Below are positions 49,272 to 58,389 of a stretch of DNA of 64,000 bases, piece after piece. A program made the position numbers and the translations under genes. Every line of letters begins with the position of its first letter. Within the stretch, counting starts at the first letter, position 1. The DNA is from Corallococcus sp. NCRR (GTDB taxonomy: Bacteria > Myxococcota > Myxococcia > Myxococcales > Myxococcaceae): positions 7,006,001-7,070,000 of the forward strand of contig NZ_CP114039.1 of assembly GCF_026965535.1 (NCBI RefSeq). The letters run 5' to 3'. Below the pieces are notes generated by a model that ran no database searches, was not told the DNA's origin, and saw only the letters and a list, made by a program, of their open reading frames with translations.

Positions 49272-51457
49272 CGAAACGACACCTCCACTCCGTCAACTTC
49301 ATTCTGCGACTCACGCAGTGCCGCCCTCAGTGCTTTCGGGTCGGCGGGCTTGAGGTGACCGCCCTCATAGATGAGACGAACTCTCTGGACCTGTGTTGTC
49401 TGTTCAATTCCAGGGCGGCGAATGCGCAGGGTCTCACCGTAGTACTTCATGGCGGCGCTCGCATCGTCGATCATCTGGGCCTTGAGCGCGTCGAATCCGA
49501 ACCGTGAGAGGTCACGGCTCTTGAAGCTGAAGGTCTCCACACGAGGAGACCGACCCGGAGCAGACCGTTCCTCGATGACGAGCACATCCGCGAAGCGCAG
49601 GTCCGACTTCATCACCCCCACGTGCGTTTCGATGCGAGGTTGCTCGAAATCACCGAGCCATCGGCGTTGCGCCCGTGGGAGGGCCGCATCCGCCTCCAGG
49701 AGGGCAACCATGGCTCTCTCGAAGGCCCAGCCCCGGCTGTATTGGGCGAACATCTCCTGGTAGCCCGCCCACTTCAGGGGGCCCTTGACCTCCGCCCCCC
49801 TCAGAATCTCCTGGAGCCGCCGCTCTCGGTAGGAGACGTAGTCGCGCCAGAGGCCCGCGCCCCGCTCGACTCCCGCTGGAGGGGCATCCCGTTCAGGAGC
49901 CAGCCCCTTCAGCAACTCCACGTCCTTGGGAAGGCGTGCGCCAGGGGCCTCCAGTTCGGCCTGGAGCAGCTTGGCTTTCGCCGCCTCCAGCGCGGACGCG
50001 GCTGCGTCCTGTGCCAGCGATGCGGAGCCGCCGGCCCGCTTCCCGGCCACGCCCTTCGTTGACGCGGCCCGGGCCGAATCGCGGTGGGCCTCCGCCAGCA
50101 CCGCCTGCGCCTTCACCGGATTGCCGCGCGACTCGTATAGCGCCAGCAGCCCCGCCTCGCCCCACTCGGCGGCGACCCTCGCACCCTCTCGGCTCGCCTG
50201 GAGGTAGCGCAGCAGATCGCGAGCAGCATTGACGCCCAGTTGCTCCTCCAGGCGTCCCAGCAGCGCCTTCATCCCTTCCAGGTCCAATGCGGGCATCTGG
50301 ATCCGTCGCGGTCCGCCGCGCGCCTCGACCAGGGCCCGTGCGCCCCTGCCCCCAGCGTACAGCGCCACCGTCAAGGCCGCGGGCGCGAGTTCCCGGCTGG
50401 CCTGCTCGTACTTGCCTTGCGCCAGCGAGTACGCCCCGTGCCCCGTCCCCGCCACCAGATGGTAGAAGCCGAGCGGCACGCCAAACGTCAGGTGGTCGAA
50501 GACCCCAGCCGAGATGCTTCCGGCCGAGTAGTGCCGCGCCATCAAGTCCTTCTGCACTTCGTCGAAGGCAACTTGATAGGGCGATGGCAGCTGCCTCCGC
50601 ATCGCCATCAGATCCGCGTACCGGGCCTCACCACTCACGGTGGTGCTGGAGAGCATGTCCCGGCCCGCTCGCCCCAGCCCGCGCAACACATCTGGGGCCT
50701 GATCTCCTCGTTCCGGGAAGTCCTCCAGCGCCAGCTCCCGCCGCTTCAGCTCCTCGCGGACGGCAGCCATGCTCCCCAGCGTCTCCCCCAACTGCTTGTC
50801 GCGCGCCAGCAGCCGCACCACCTCGCGCACTTCGTCGTCGAAGGCCGAATGGAGGATGAAGAGGGCAAGGACCTCGGCATACGGCACGCCATATTTCTCG
50901 GTGGCGGCGACAAGGAACACCGCGCGCTTACGGCAGAGAATCTCCGAGGCTCGCGCGTCGAGCGGCCCCAGCGCCCCCAGCCGGATGGCGTCCCAAGGCT
51001 CCAGCGACTCCACCAGCGAGGCCATGTCCACTCCACGCTGCATGGCCACGAATTCCGCGGGCGAGGCACACGTCAGGAAGGGCGCCAACATCTCCCGGCT
51101 GGAATCCAGGTGGGGCCAACCGGAAGGCACGGCCTTGCCACCACAGGCGAAGGCAAGCCCACCCAACCCACCCGAGCCGCGCGTCCCCGTCCTTTCAACG
51201 GCGTCCGTCAGCGGGCCACGTCGAAAGCCCAGGGGCGCCGCCTCCACGCCTTCCCCATGAAGGGAGCCCGGCGCCGCGTCCCCCGCGTACACACCTGGCA
51301 CCGTGCTGCTCGCGGCCTGAGTGATCCCGGACAAGGAACGGATGGCCAACGTGGCGCCATGGCGTGTTTTCGCGGGGACCGACGCGCAGCCTGATGCGAT
51401 GAGCGCCACCATCAACACGAGGCCAGGTCCGCCATGCAGCCAACGCTCAGCGCACAT
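49268..51457 (-). CDS. SitA-like polymorphic lipoprotein toxin
   Basis: 729 aa, ATG at 51457. The signal ends at a lipobox (ALIASGC, Cys24). The long central region (about 100-560) has hydrophobic stretches (SISAGVFDHLTFGVPLGFYH) and Ala/Leu-rich helices, as in SitA pore/translocation regions. The C-terminal 130 residues look like a nuclease tip: SDLRFADVLVIEE (about 618-630) and VETFSFKSRD (about 640-649) resemble a PD-(D/E)xK core with substitutions. It overlaps its SitB-like neighbour by 11 bp and the immunity gene by 4 bp. The tip type is a weak guess. Confidence 0.7.
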   Translation of the reverse strand: MCAERWLHGGPGLVLMVALIASGCASVPAKTRHGATLAIRSLSGITQAASSTVPGVYAGDAAPGSLHGEGVEAAPLGFRRGPLTDAVERTGTRGSGGLGGLAFACGGKAVPSGWPHLDSSREMLAPFLTCASPAEFVAMQRGVDMASLVESLEPWDAIRLGALGPLDARASEILCRKRAVFLVAATEKYGVPYAEVLALFILHSAFDDEVREVVRLLARDKQLGETLGSMAAVREELKRRELALEDFPERGDQAPDVLRGLGRAGRDMLSSTTVSGEARYADLMAMRRQLPSPYQVAFDEVQKDLMARHYSAGSISAGVFDHLTFGVPLGFYHLVAGTGHGAYSLAQGKYEQASRELAPAALTVALYAGGRGARALVEARGGPRRIQMPALDLEGMKALLGRLEEQLGVNAARDLLRYLQASREGARVAAEWGEAGLLALYESRGNPVKAQAVLAEAHRDSARAASTKGVAGKRAGGSASLAQDAAASALEAAKAKLLQAELEAPGARLPKDVELLKGLAPERDAPPAGVERGAGLWRDYVSYRERRLQEILRGAEVKGPLKWAGYQEMFAQYSRGWAFERAMVALLEADAALPRAQRRWLGDFEQPRIETHVGVMKSDLRFADVLVIEERSAPGRSPRVETFSFKSRDLSRFGFDALKAQMIDDASAAMKYYGETLRIRRPGIEQTTQVQRVRLIYEGGHLKPADPKALRAALRESQNEVDGVEVSFR

Positions 51458-52850
51458 GGTCCACCCCGAGCCCCACGGCCACGAACGCTTCTGGCCGCAG
51501 CGTCCCTTCTGGCGTGGGAGACAACAGCGTGCCGCCCTGCCCCACCGCGTACAGTGCCCCTCCCAGGAAGCGCCACCGCACCTCGCTCGACGCGAGGTAG
51601 CGGGCTGCCGGCTGGCCCATTCCCATCGCCATGCCGCCAGCCGCCACGGTCAGGTTCCGATGGAACACCTGCGCCTCCAGGCGCCCCTCCGCATCCATGC
51701 GGCCCCAGTTGAAGGCCTCCGCCCCCAGGGTCAGGCGGAAGTGGCGATTCCCCAGCACGCCCAGGCCCTCCGCGTCCCAGGTGAGAATCACCTCGCCATG
51801 GGCCGAGGCCCCATCCGGGAAGGGAGCATCCGCTTGCGGCAGGGCGGACGGTCCCGCCACCTGGAACCGCGCCAGTTCGTAGTCCGGACCGAAGGCGCCC
51901 TGGCGGAAGCCTCCCCGCTGCAGCCGCCCTTCCAGACGCGCCCGTAGGTCCAAGGTCGAGGACACGGACTCGACACCCAGGCCCACCACCGCGCCCCAGG
52001 CACCTCCTTCGCCGGGACGTCCACCCCAGCCTCCCATCGCCTGCAACTCGAAGCCGCCCTCGGGATTTCTGCGCCGCACGAGAATGGCCGTCCCATCCAG
52101 GTGGGCCAGCGTCATGGGGGCCGACGCCCCACCGGCCTTCCCCCAGTCATGCACCGCGGACATCGACAGCATGTACCGCAAGGGATTGTGAGAACGGCCG
52201 AAGAGGAGGTGCTCCGCATCCAGGACGACTTCCGCGCCCATCAGCCGCGCACCGAGCACGTCCGAGGCGAAAGCCTCCACGTAGACGGGCGCCATCAGGC
52301 CCGTCACCACCGCCCCAGCGGGGTGATAGTTGGGATTGCCCCGGTTGTTGTATCGACGCACCAGGTGCCCGGACAGCAGGGTGTATGACTCCAGGGCGCC
52401 CATCCACAGCGAGTTCGGCGCATCCCCTCCCACCGTAAGGATGCGCACCACCTGCCCCCAGTCGGACAGCGTGTCCCAGTCCTCCTTCCGCACGCGGCCG
52501 GCCCCTGTCCCACCGCCCCACATCCGCAGCCGCACCGGAGCGCCCAGGCCCAGGTGAAGCACTCCTGGCCTTGCCACCACCCACTTCGGCGCCACCTGCA
52601 GAAAGCCTTCAGCCCCATCCACCGTCCTTCGGGGGAGCAACGTCCACGTCGTGGCCTCCAGGCTCACGAGGTTCGCCCAGCGCGAACGCGAAGCGGGCGG
52701 GGTTGGCGGCGGAGACTCATCCTCGAGCTGGATGGGGATGAACTCCTCCACCGCTTTGGAATCCTCGTCGTTTGGTATCTCCTCCGCCCACGCCGCTCCG
52801 GACAACAACAGCAGTGACACGATGGCCCGGCTCCAACGCACGAACATCAA
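51447..52850 (-). CDS. candidate SitB-type outer-membrane beta-barrel-like protein
   Basis: 467 aa. A signal peptide (MMFVRWSRAIVSLLLLSGAAWA) is followed by an acidic, Pro-rich stretch (about 24-55). The rest is Gly/aromatic-rich alternating-strand sequence (WTLLPRRTVDGAEGFLQ, LHLGLGAPVRLRMWGGG, RFLGGALYAVGQGGTLL), suggesting a beta-barrel. In M. xanthus sitB precedes sitA and enhances SitA toxicity. The same B-A-I order occurs here, with 11 bp overlap. The beta-barrel call is by residue pattern only. Confidence 0.6.
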   Translation of the reverse strand: MMFVRWSRAIVSLLLLSGAAWAEEIPNDEDSKAVEEFIPIQLEDESPPPTPPASRSRWANLVSLEATTWTLLPRRTVDGAEGFLQVAPKWVVARPGVLHLGLGAPVRLRMWGGGTGAGRVRKEDWDTLSDWGQVVRILTVGGDAPNSLWMGALESYTLLSGHLVRRYNNRGNPNYHPAGAVVTGLMAPVYVEAFASDVLGARLMGAEVVLDAEHLLFGRSHNPLRYMLSMSAVHDWGKAGGASAPMTLAHLDGTAILVRRRNPEGGFELQAMGGWGGRPGEGGAWGAVVGLGVESVSSTLDLRARLEGRLQRGGFRQGAFGPDYELARFQVAGPSALPQADAPFPDGASAHGEVILTWDAEGLGVLGNRHFRLTLGAEAFNWGRMDAEGRLEAQVFHRNLTVAAGGMAMGMGQPAARYLASSEVRWRFLGGALYAVGQGGTLLSPTPEGTLRPEAFVAVGLGVDHVR

Positions 52851-53063
52851 CGCCTCCCGAGTAGGCCCTGACTGGGCAACAAGGGTGGAGCTTCCCTGTT
52901 GGGTCCGACAGGGAATGACGAGACCTGGGCGCTCGAACCGAACTTCACTTCGATGGGACCCGGGGCGTGCCCAGCAACGTGGTCGGGATGATGCCTGCGC
53001 GCTCCATCCACCAAATCAACGCGCTAGGCTCAGCGATTGATTGACCATGCCGCCCGCCCAAGG

Positions 53064-53822
53064 ATGACGACCATGCCGACAGTCTCCATCACCGTGATTC
53101 CGGACAACAACCTGCGCCTGGACATTGATGGACACGTCTGCTGTTTCAACCCGATGACGGAGGAAGAGGAGCGGGAAGAGGCGGACGCTGACACCCTCTT
53201 CATCCTCGAAAGCGGGGAACTGACGCAGAAGCAGGACCCCTCGGCCTTGAGCGTCGAGGCCTATGAACTGGAGAACGGGATCAAGCTCCTCCGGAAACCC
53301 TCCTCGGAGATCTGGTGCTCGCGCTCCTTCAAGCAACACCTTGAGCAACGCATCGAGGATGCCAGGGCGGGCAGGTGCCGGTTTCCGGGCCAGAAGGCGT
53401 TCTATTCGAGCCTCGCGGGCAAGGTTCATTGGCTCCACCCCCAGCACGTGCTGGACCGGAACGGCTTCAGCCTCCGCCTGCTCGAGGTCACCCCGCAGCC
53501 CCTCTTCCCCGCGCGCAGGTCTGGAGTCCTGCTCACCTTCGGGGAGAGAAACCTCCTGGTCGCGAATGGCTCCGCCTGCGAGGGCGACTACACCGGCGCG
53601 ATCGTGCCAGGGCTGGAGCTGCTGATCCTCGATCCCGACGTCCCGAAAGAACGAGCGACGCAGCTCGTGAAGTTCGTCCGATTCCTGCGCCCGGCAAGGC
53701 TCTTCCTCAAGCCCCGGAGCGTCGGGAAGAAGCTGAACGCGGAGCTGCTCGAACAGCTCAAGTCTCAAGCGCCGGAGATCGAGGTCATCCGGCAGAAGGC
53801 GCTCCAGCTGACCTTGTCCTGA
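53064..53822 (+). CDS. protein with metallohydrolase-like layout but no metal ligands
   Basis: 252 aa from ATG at 53064; another ATG lies at 53073. The second half has a GVLLTFGERNLLVANGSA strand, PGLELLILDPDVPKERA and FLRPARLFLKPRS, an order like metallo-beta-lactamase-fold proteins. The HxHxDH signature and further His ligands are absent, so metal-dependent hydrolysis is unlikely. An acidic N-terminal segment (TEEEEREEADAD, about 37-48) is unusual. It is close to the DUF2381 gene, which ends 4 bp away on the opposite strand. Confidence 0.5.
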   Translation: MTTMPTVSITVIPDNNLRLDIDGHVCCFNPMTEEEEREEADADTLFILESGELTQKQDPSALSVEAYELENGIKLLRKPSSEIWCSRSFKQHLEQRIEDARAGRCRFPGQKAFYSSLAGKVHWLHPQHVLDRNGFSLRLLEVTPQPLFPARRSGVLLTFGERNLLVANGSACEGDYTGAIVPGLELLILDPDVPKERATQLVKFVRFLRPARLFLKPRSVGKKLNAELLEQLKSQAPEIEVIRQKALQLTLS

Positions 53823-53826
53823 GTCC

Positions 53827-54744
53827 TCAAGGAAACGTCACGTTCCCCAGCGTGATGTTCCGGGGACCGTTTGCTTCCCAGAGCTTGAGTGAGAACGGTC
53901 CTTGGAGGGCAGCCACTGGCGCCTCGGCCTCCACGAACACGCGTGCCCCGGGGCCTCCTGGCAGGATGGGCGTTGCTTGCCACACGCGGAGGATCTTCAA
54001 CTCCTCACCCGACCTGCCTTTGAGCACCGCCCCCTCCGCGGTCCACGGCTGCGTTCCCGCCTTCACCTGGATCCAGACATCCACGGCCACCAGCTTGCTG
54101 GACCGATAGCTATTGACGAGCGATGCCTCCAAGTGGTGGGGCGACGTTTGCACGACGGCCTTGGTCAGGACGTGCCCCGCTACGCCGTTCGGGTCCAATC
54201 CCCCGCTGTAGAGAATGCCTGTCAGGCCGCCCGGGGTCTCATGCTCGGACGTCATGCGCACCAGCTCTTCCCGGCAATGGAACGCCTCCGCTCGCACATC
54301 CCGGAGCTCCTGCTGATACGACTCGATCGTCCGCCGTTTCCGGAAGACCTCAAGGGTGGCCTCGGCTTTCGCCGGATGGACCCTCAGCAGGAACACCACC
54401 GCCAAGGGCGCGGCGCCGTCCCGAAAGCGCGCGACGAGTTTGAACTTCTCGCCTGGCGTGGCGCTCGCCGAAGGCACGAGCCTGAGAGTGGCCTGCCCCA
54501 CATCCACCAGCGAGAAGCGCTCCCGGCCTTCCAGTTCGATGCTCTCCCGCTGCAACTCCGAGTCGAAGAGAAGCATCGTGGAGAGGCCCGGGCTGACCAT
54601 CACTTCACCAACGCTGCCAGCTCCATCCGAGCCCAGTTCGATGCGACGTGCTCCGGGCACTGAAGACGCGTCCTCCAACTGTGCAACCGCGGCGCTCCCG
54701 ACAAGGAGCAGCCCCAGGAGGACGACCTGCACTGAAGATTGCAC
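53827..54744 (-). CDS. DUF2381 family secreted protein
   Basis: 305 aa. A signal peptide MQSSVQVVLLGLLLVGSAAVA is followed by the typical DUF2381 layout: VPGARRIELGSDGAG, a beta-sandwich-like region, then the long charged helix EVFRKRRTIESYQQELRDVR and a C-terminal beta half. DUF2381 proteins form a paralogous, myxobacteria-enriched family usually encoded next to Ser/Thr kinases. Here it follows a receptor kinase by 24 bp. Function is unknown; a periplasmic ligand or sensor for the kinase is plausible. Confidence 0.85.
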   Translation of the reverse strand: MQSSVQVVLLGLLLVGSAAVAQLEDASSVPGARRIELGSDGAGSVGEVMVSPGLSTMLLFDSELQRESIELEGRERFSLVDVGQATLRLVPSASATPGEKFKLVARFRDGAAPLAVVFLLRVHPAKAEATLEVFRKRRTIESYQQELRDVRAEAFHCREELVRMTSEHETPGGLTGILYSGGLDPNGVAGHVLTKAVVQTSPHHLEASLVNSYRSSKLVAVDVWIQVKAGTQPWTAEGAVLKGRSGEELKILRVWQATPILPGGPGARVFVEAEAPVAALQGPFSLKLWEANGPRNITLGNVTFP

Positions 54745-54768
54745 TCGATGATCTTCCCTTTGGAGTCG

Positions 54769-56574
54769 CTATTCGAACTCAGCGACGGCCTTCACATATG
54801 CCGTCGTCCAGATGCGCGCGCGGGAGGGAGAGTCATCACCTGCTTCTCGCGCCATCCCTCGCGGCCCCTCTTCGGCATGCACGTCAAAACAGACAGGGAA
54901 GCTGTCGCCTTGGGGCGTCGTTGCCCAGGTGAGACGAACATAGACGCGGTCGCGCACGATGCTGCGCCCGGACACGACGCTGTCGCCTGGCAGCCCCTTC
55001 CAGCCCCCCAGGAGGCGCACTTCAACAGGCCCCTCTCCGATTGAAATGAGATGAGGGATTCCTTGAGCGAAGAGCGTCGGCTGCTTGTCTCCGATTCTGG
55101 CTCCCCGCTTCTCCATGGCCTTCACCGCGCCAATCGGACACGGCTCCGGCGGCGGAGGCTGGCGCACCTGCGCTCCAGGACACGCGAGCGCCGTGCAAGC
55201 CGCCGCCGTGCTCACCGCACGGGCCATGACGCCCATGCCTTTCTTCGCGGGCTTCTGGGGGAGCTGAAGGGGCTGCGTGTCTTTCTGCGGCGTCGTCACG
55301 GTGGCGGAATCCTCCTGGTGCGTCGCGGAGAGGGCGACGGCCGCGGCGGGGGCCTCCGGCCCGGTGGGGGTCGCGGCGCGGGCAGCTTGAGGCGACTTGC
55401 CTGAAGCCGCTACTTCCTGACGGGCTGGGGGCTCCCCTGGAACGCGTGAGGCTCGAAGCCACAGCGCCCCCACCGCGGCCAACACCAACAGCACGACGGC
55501 AAATACCCACGGAGAAACAGGCCTGCTCGGCTTCGCCTCGGTCCCCGGCGCGGACGGCGTTGCCTCATCAGCAGGAGGCGGAACCCGCCTGCCCCGTCGA
55601 GGCCGGTACAGGGGCGCATGCAGCCACTTCTCCTCACTGTCCTTGTCGCCCTCCGTCGTCGCGGTGTCCTCGCCGTAGGCATCGCAGATCGGCACGTCCC
55701 ATGTCGCATCCGCGTCCGCCAGCACCCGCTCCAACTCCGTCACGGCGGCCAGGGCGCTCAACGTCCGCGTCTCCGGCGTCTTCTCCAGGAGGCACATGCA
55801 CACGTCGCTCAGCGCGCGGGGCACCCGTGCGTTCTCCGCGTGCGGCGGCACCGGATCACGCGTCATGACGGCCTCGATGAAGCTGGGGTCGTCGGCCTCA
55901 TCGAAAGGCTTGCGCGCCGTCAGCAGCGTGTAGAGGACCAGGCCCAGCGCCCACAGGTCGTCCGAGGGCCCGGCTTCGTACCGGGCACCAGGCACGTGGA
56001 CATGCTGCCGGAAGAAGCGCCACGCCTCCGGAGCGCGGTACTCCGGAGTCCCCGGCGGGAGGATGTCCACCGTCAGGCCTCGCGCGCCCTCGTAGTCGCC
56101 GATGCCGAAGTCCACCAGCTTGGCCACGCCGTCCAGGGCCCGCACCATGACGTTGGCCTCCTTGACGTCCCGGTGCAGCACTCCCGCCGCGTGCGAAGCC
56201 GCCAGCGCCCGCGCGACATCCAGCGCCACGCGCGTTACCTGCCGCGCCGAGGGGTTCTCCTCGTCCGCCCAGACGTCCAGCCGGCGCCCGTCCACGTACT
56301 CCATGGCGATGACGCCGAACCGCGGCGCCCCGGGTGGCCACAGGCCATGGCCCTGAAGCCCCACCACGTTGGGGTGGCGCAGCTTCAAGAGGATGGAGAC
56401 CTCACGCTCCACCCGGTCCCCCACGCGCGGCAGGTGCAGCAGCTTCAAGGCGAAGGGCTGGCCCGCGTTGCGCGCGAGGTACACCGTGCCGAAGCCGCCC
56501 TGCCCCAGCTGGCGCTCCACCGTGTAGCCCAGCACCTCAGCCCCGGGCGGCAGGATGGCGGGTGGCGGCCTCAT
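54769..56574 (-). CDS. receptor-type Ser/Thr protein kinase
   Basis: 601 aa. The kinase domain covers about 15-290: glycine loop LGQGGFGTVYLA, Lys in FALKLL, catalytic VLHRDVKEANVM, and metal-binding DFGIGD. A transmembrane segment WVFAVVLLVLAAVGALWL (about 358-375) follows a Pro-rich linker. The C-terminal 220 residues are extracytoplasmic and lack a familiar domain (with CTALACPGAQ near 470). All catalytic residues are present. It is adjacent to the DUF2381 gene on one side and divergent from an XRE regulator on the other. Confidence 0.93.
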   Translation of the reverse strand: MRPPPAILPPGAEVLGYTVERQLGQGGFGTVYLARNAGQPFALKLLHLPRVGDRVEREVSILLKLRHPNVVGLQGHGLWPPGAPRFGVIAMEYVDGRRLDVWADEENPSARQVTRVALDVARALAASHAAGVLHRDVKEANVMVRALDGVAKLVDFGIGDYEGARGLTVDILPPGTPEYRAPEAWRFFRQHVHVPGARYEAGPSDDLWALGLVLYTLLTARKPFDEADDPSFIEAVMTRDPVPPHAENARVPRALSDVCMCLLEKTPETRTLSALAAVTELERVLADADATWDVPICDAYGEDTATTEGDKDSEEKWLHAPLYRPRRGRRVPPPADEATPSAPGTEAKPSRPVSPWVFAVVLLVLAAVGALWLRASRVPGEPPARQEVAASGKSPQAARAATPTGPEAPAAAVALSATHQEDSATVTTPQKDTQPLQLPQKPAKKGMGVMARAVSTAAACTALACPGAQVRQPPPPEPCPIGAVKAMEKRGARIGDKQPTLFAQGIPHLISIGEGPVEVRLLGGWKGLPGDSVVSGRSIVRDRVYVRLTWATTPQGDSFPVCFDVHAEEGPRGMAREAGDDSPSRARIWTTAYVKAVAEFE

Positions 56575-56652
56575 GTCGTCCTTCCCTGGGCGCTTCGGGC
56601 CACTCGCATGCGACGTCCTCTTCGCGCGGGCGTGCGCGCTGCCAGCAGCCCG

Positions 56653-56666
56653 GTATCGTCTGATAC
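56653..56666. promoter_or_regulatory. candidate operator between kinase and XRE gene
   Basis: GTATC-GTCT-GATAC: 5-bp arms with a 4-bp spacer, about 70 bp ahead of the XRE start and 80 bp ahead of the kinase start. XRE repressors bind such short dyads. This is one weak palindrome only. Confidence 0.3.
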
Positions 56667-56735
56667 ACCTCGCGCGGCACCTGGGACGCCCCAGCCGCGC
56701 ATCCTCCTTCCTCCACCTGCTCCCGAGCCGGTCCC

Positions 56736-57095
56736 ATGAACGAAGAACTGGCCATCACCATCGGCAGAACCGCCCGCGCCGCCCGCGAAGAACAGGGCCT
56801 GACGCAGGCCGAGGTGGGTCCTCGCGTCGGTCTGCTCTCCACCGTCTACAGCCGCCTGGAGCGCGGGAAGATGCTTCCCAGCGTCCCGACGCTCTACCGG
56901 TTGTGCACGGAGCTGAAGGTGTCGCCGGAGGACATGCTGGGCCTCACCGCCCTGGTGCGAGGCCGCAAGGGCCAGCGCCCGCGTCCCCGCGAGGACGAGA
57001 CCCCCGCCCTGAAGCGGCTGCTCTACCTCGCGCGCAAACTGGACGCGGAGAAGTTGGAAGCGCTCCTCCATGTCGCCACCGTCCTGACCCGCTGA
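56736..57095 (+). CDS. XRE-family helix-turn-helix regulator
   Basis: 119 aa. An HTH_3 domain covers residues 5-65 (ITIGRTARAAREEQGLTQAE, then VYSRLERGKMLPSVPTLYRL). It is followed by a basic linker and a C-terminal helix (LKRLLYLARKLDAEKLEALL). It is a small repressor- or activator-like protein. It lies divergent to the receptor kinase and convergent to the pseudokinase gene, whose stop is 6 bp away. It probably regulates this kinase cluster. Confidence 0.85.
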   Translation: MNEELAITIGRTARAAREEQGLTQAEVGPRVGLLSTVYSRLERGKMLPSVPTLYRLCTELKVSPEDMLGLTALVRGRKGQRPRPREDETPALKRLLYLARKLDAEKLEALLHVATVLTR

Positions 57096-57101
57096 AGGCT
57101 G

Positions 57102-58268
57102 CTATTTCCGCGGAGGCAGGCCTCCGAATTCGTGCGCCTCCAGCCCTTCAGGGAAGAGGCCCCCCTCGCCGAACTCCACCGCGTCCCGCAGGCCACCGCC
57201 CTCGGCCAGCACGGTCGCCACCTCCTTGGACGCCTCGTGGCGCCCATAGCCTGGATGCCGTCGAGCCAACGCGGCACGGAGCGCGTCACGCATCTCCGAC
57301 GCCGTGGCGAAGCGCTCCGTCGGGTCGGCGCGCAGGGCCGTGTGCAGCAGCGCCTTCACGTCCGGCGAGAGCCCCGCGACCGCCGCCTCGACGTCCGCCG
57401 GGCTGAACCGGGCGAGCAGGATGCGCATCTGCGTCAGCGGCAAGGAGGGGAAGACTTCAATCTGCAGGGGCGGCAGCCCCGTGGAATCGAAGGACACGTC
57501 CTGCACGTCGAAGAGGTGCTTGCCGGTGAGCAACTCCACCAGCAGCACGCCCAGGCTGAAGACATCGGAGCGTGGCGACAGCGGCTGCTTCTCCAGGTAC
57601 TCGGGTGAGGCATAGGCCACGTCTCCCCGGACGAGGTTCATGGGCGACTCCTCGCGCCCCACCATCACCGAGTACGCCGCGCCGAAGTTCGTCAGCTTCA
57701 CGCCGCCGTGCGCTCCCACGTAGACATGCCGGGGGTTGACGTCGCGGTGGATGATGCCGAGCGGCCGGCCCTCCTCGTCCGTCAGCGTGTGCGCGTGATG
57801 CAGCGCCTCCGCGAGCTCCGCCCCCACGTAGAGGCCAAAGGACTCGGAGACAGGCCTGCCGCGCGCGACCCCGGCGCTGACCAGCGTCTCCAGCGAAGGC
57901 CCGTCCACGTGCTCCATGACGACGTGGAGGAAGTCCTCGTGCACCTTCCGGAAGTAGACCTGAGCGATGCCGGGATGGTTGAGGCGGAAGGCCAGCTGCA
58001 CCTCCTCCATCAGCCGCTTGCGGCGCAGGTAGGTGGAGGGATTGGGCAGCCGGCGCACGAGGCACAGGCCCGACAATGCGCCATCCGCCACCTGCCGCCG
58101 ACGGGTCAGCAACAACAGCTCCCCAGTCTGCATCCGCACCAGCTCGCGGATCGCCTCGTAACGGATGCCCTGGACGGAGAAGAGGAAGCGCGGCGCGTCA
58201 GGTGTCGGCGAAGGCAGGCGACGCGCGGGCTGGGTGCTGCCTCCGCGATCAGGGGTGGACGGGGTCAT
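57102..58268 (-). CDS. Ser/Thr kinase-like protein with NFG in place of DFG
   Basis: 388 aa from ATG at 58268 (GGAGGAG is just upstream). The protein-kinase fold is visible from about 30 to 290: VVMEHVDGPSLETLV, catalytic loop IIHRDVNPRHVYV (HRD intact), GDVAYASPEYL and DVFSLGVLLVELLTGK. The metal-binding DFG reads NFG (TNFGAAY), and the glycine-rich loop and VAIK lysine are degenerate. Activity is therefore doubtful; it could be a pseudokinase that binds or regulates another kinase. Confidence 0.75.
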   Translation of the reverse strand: MTPSTPDRGGSTQPARRLPSPTPDAPRFLFSVQGIRYEAIRELVRMQTGELLLLTRRRQVADGALSGLCLVRRLPNPSTYLRRKRLMEEVQLAFRLNHPGIAQVYFRKVHEDFLHVVMEHVDGPSLETLVSAGVARGRPVSESFGLYVGAELAEALHHAHTLTDEEGRPLGIIHRDVNPRHVYVGAHGGVKLTNFGAAYSVMVGREESPMNLVRGDVAYASPEYLEKQPLSPRSDVFSLGVLLVELLTGKHLFDVQDVSFDSTGLPPLQIEVFPSLPLTQMRILLARFSPADVEAAVAGLSPDVKALLHTALRADPTERFATASEMRDALRAALARRHPGYGRHEASKEVATVLAEGGGLRDAVEFGEGGLFPEGLEAHEFGGLPPRK

Positions 58269-58330
58269 GGCTCCTCCGGGCATGCGCAGGGGCGCGAGCA
58301 CGCCGCCCGGGGAGTCTTCATCGTCAAAAC

Positions 58331-58361
58331 CCTAAAAGTCCAGTACAGACGACCTTTTAGG
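58331..58361. repeat. 8-bp inverted repeat upstream of the orphan DUF2019 gene
   Basis: Arms CCTAAAAG (58331-58338) and CTTTTAGG (58354-58361), 15 bp apart, in a locally AT-rich patch 30-60 bp before the DUF2019 start. It may be a regulator site for this gene or for the opposing kinase-like gene. Confidence 0.4.
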
Positions 58362-58389
58362 TACACAAGCATATCGAGGCGAGGACCAC

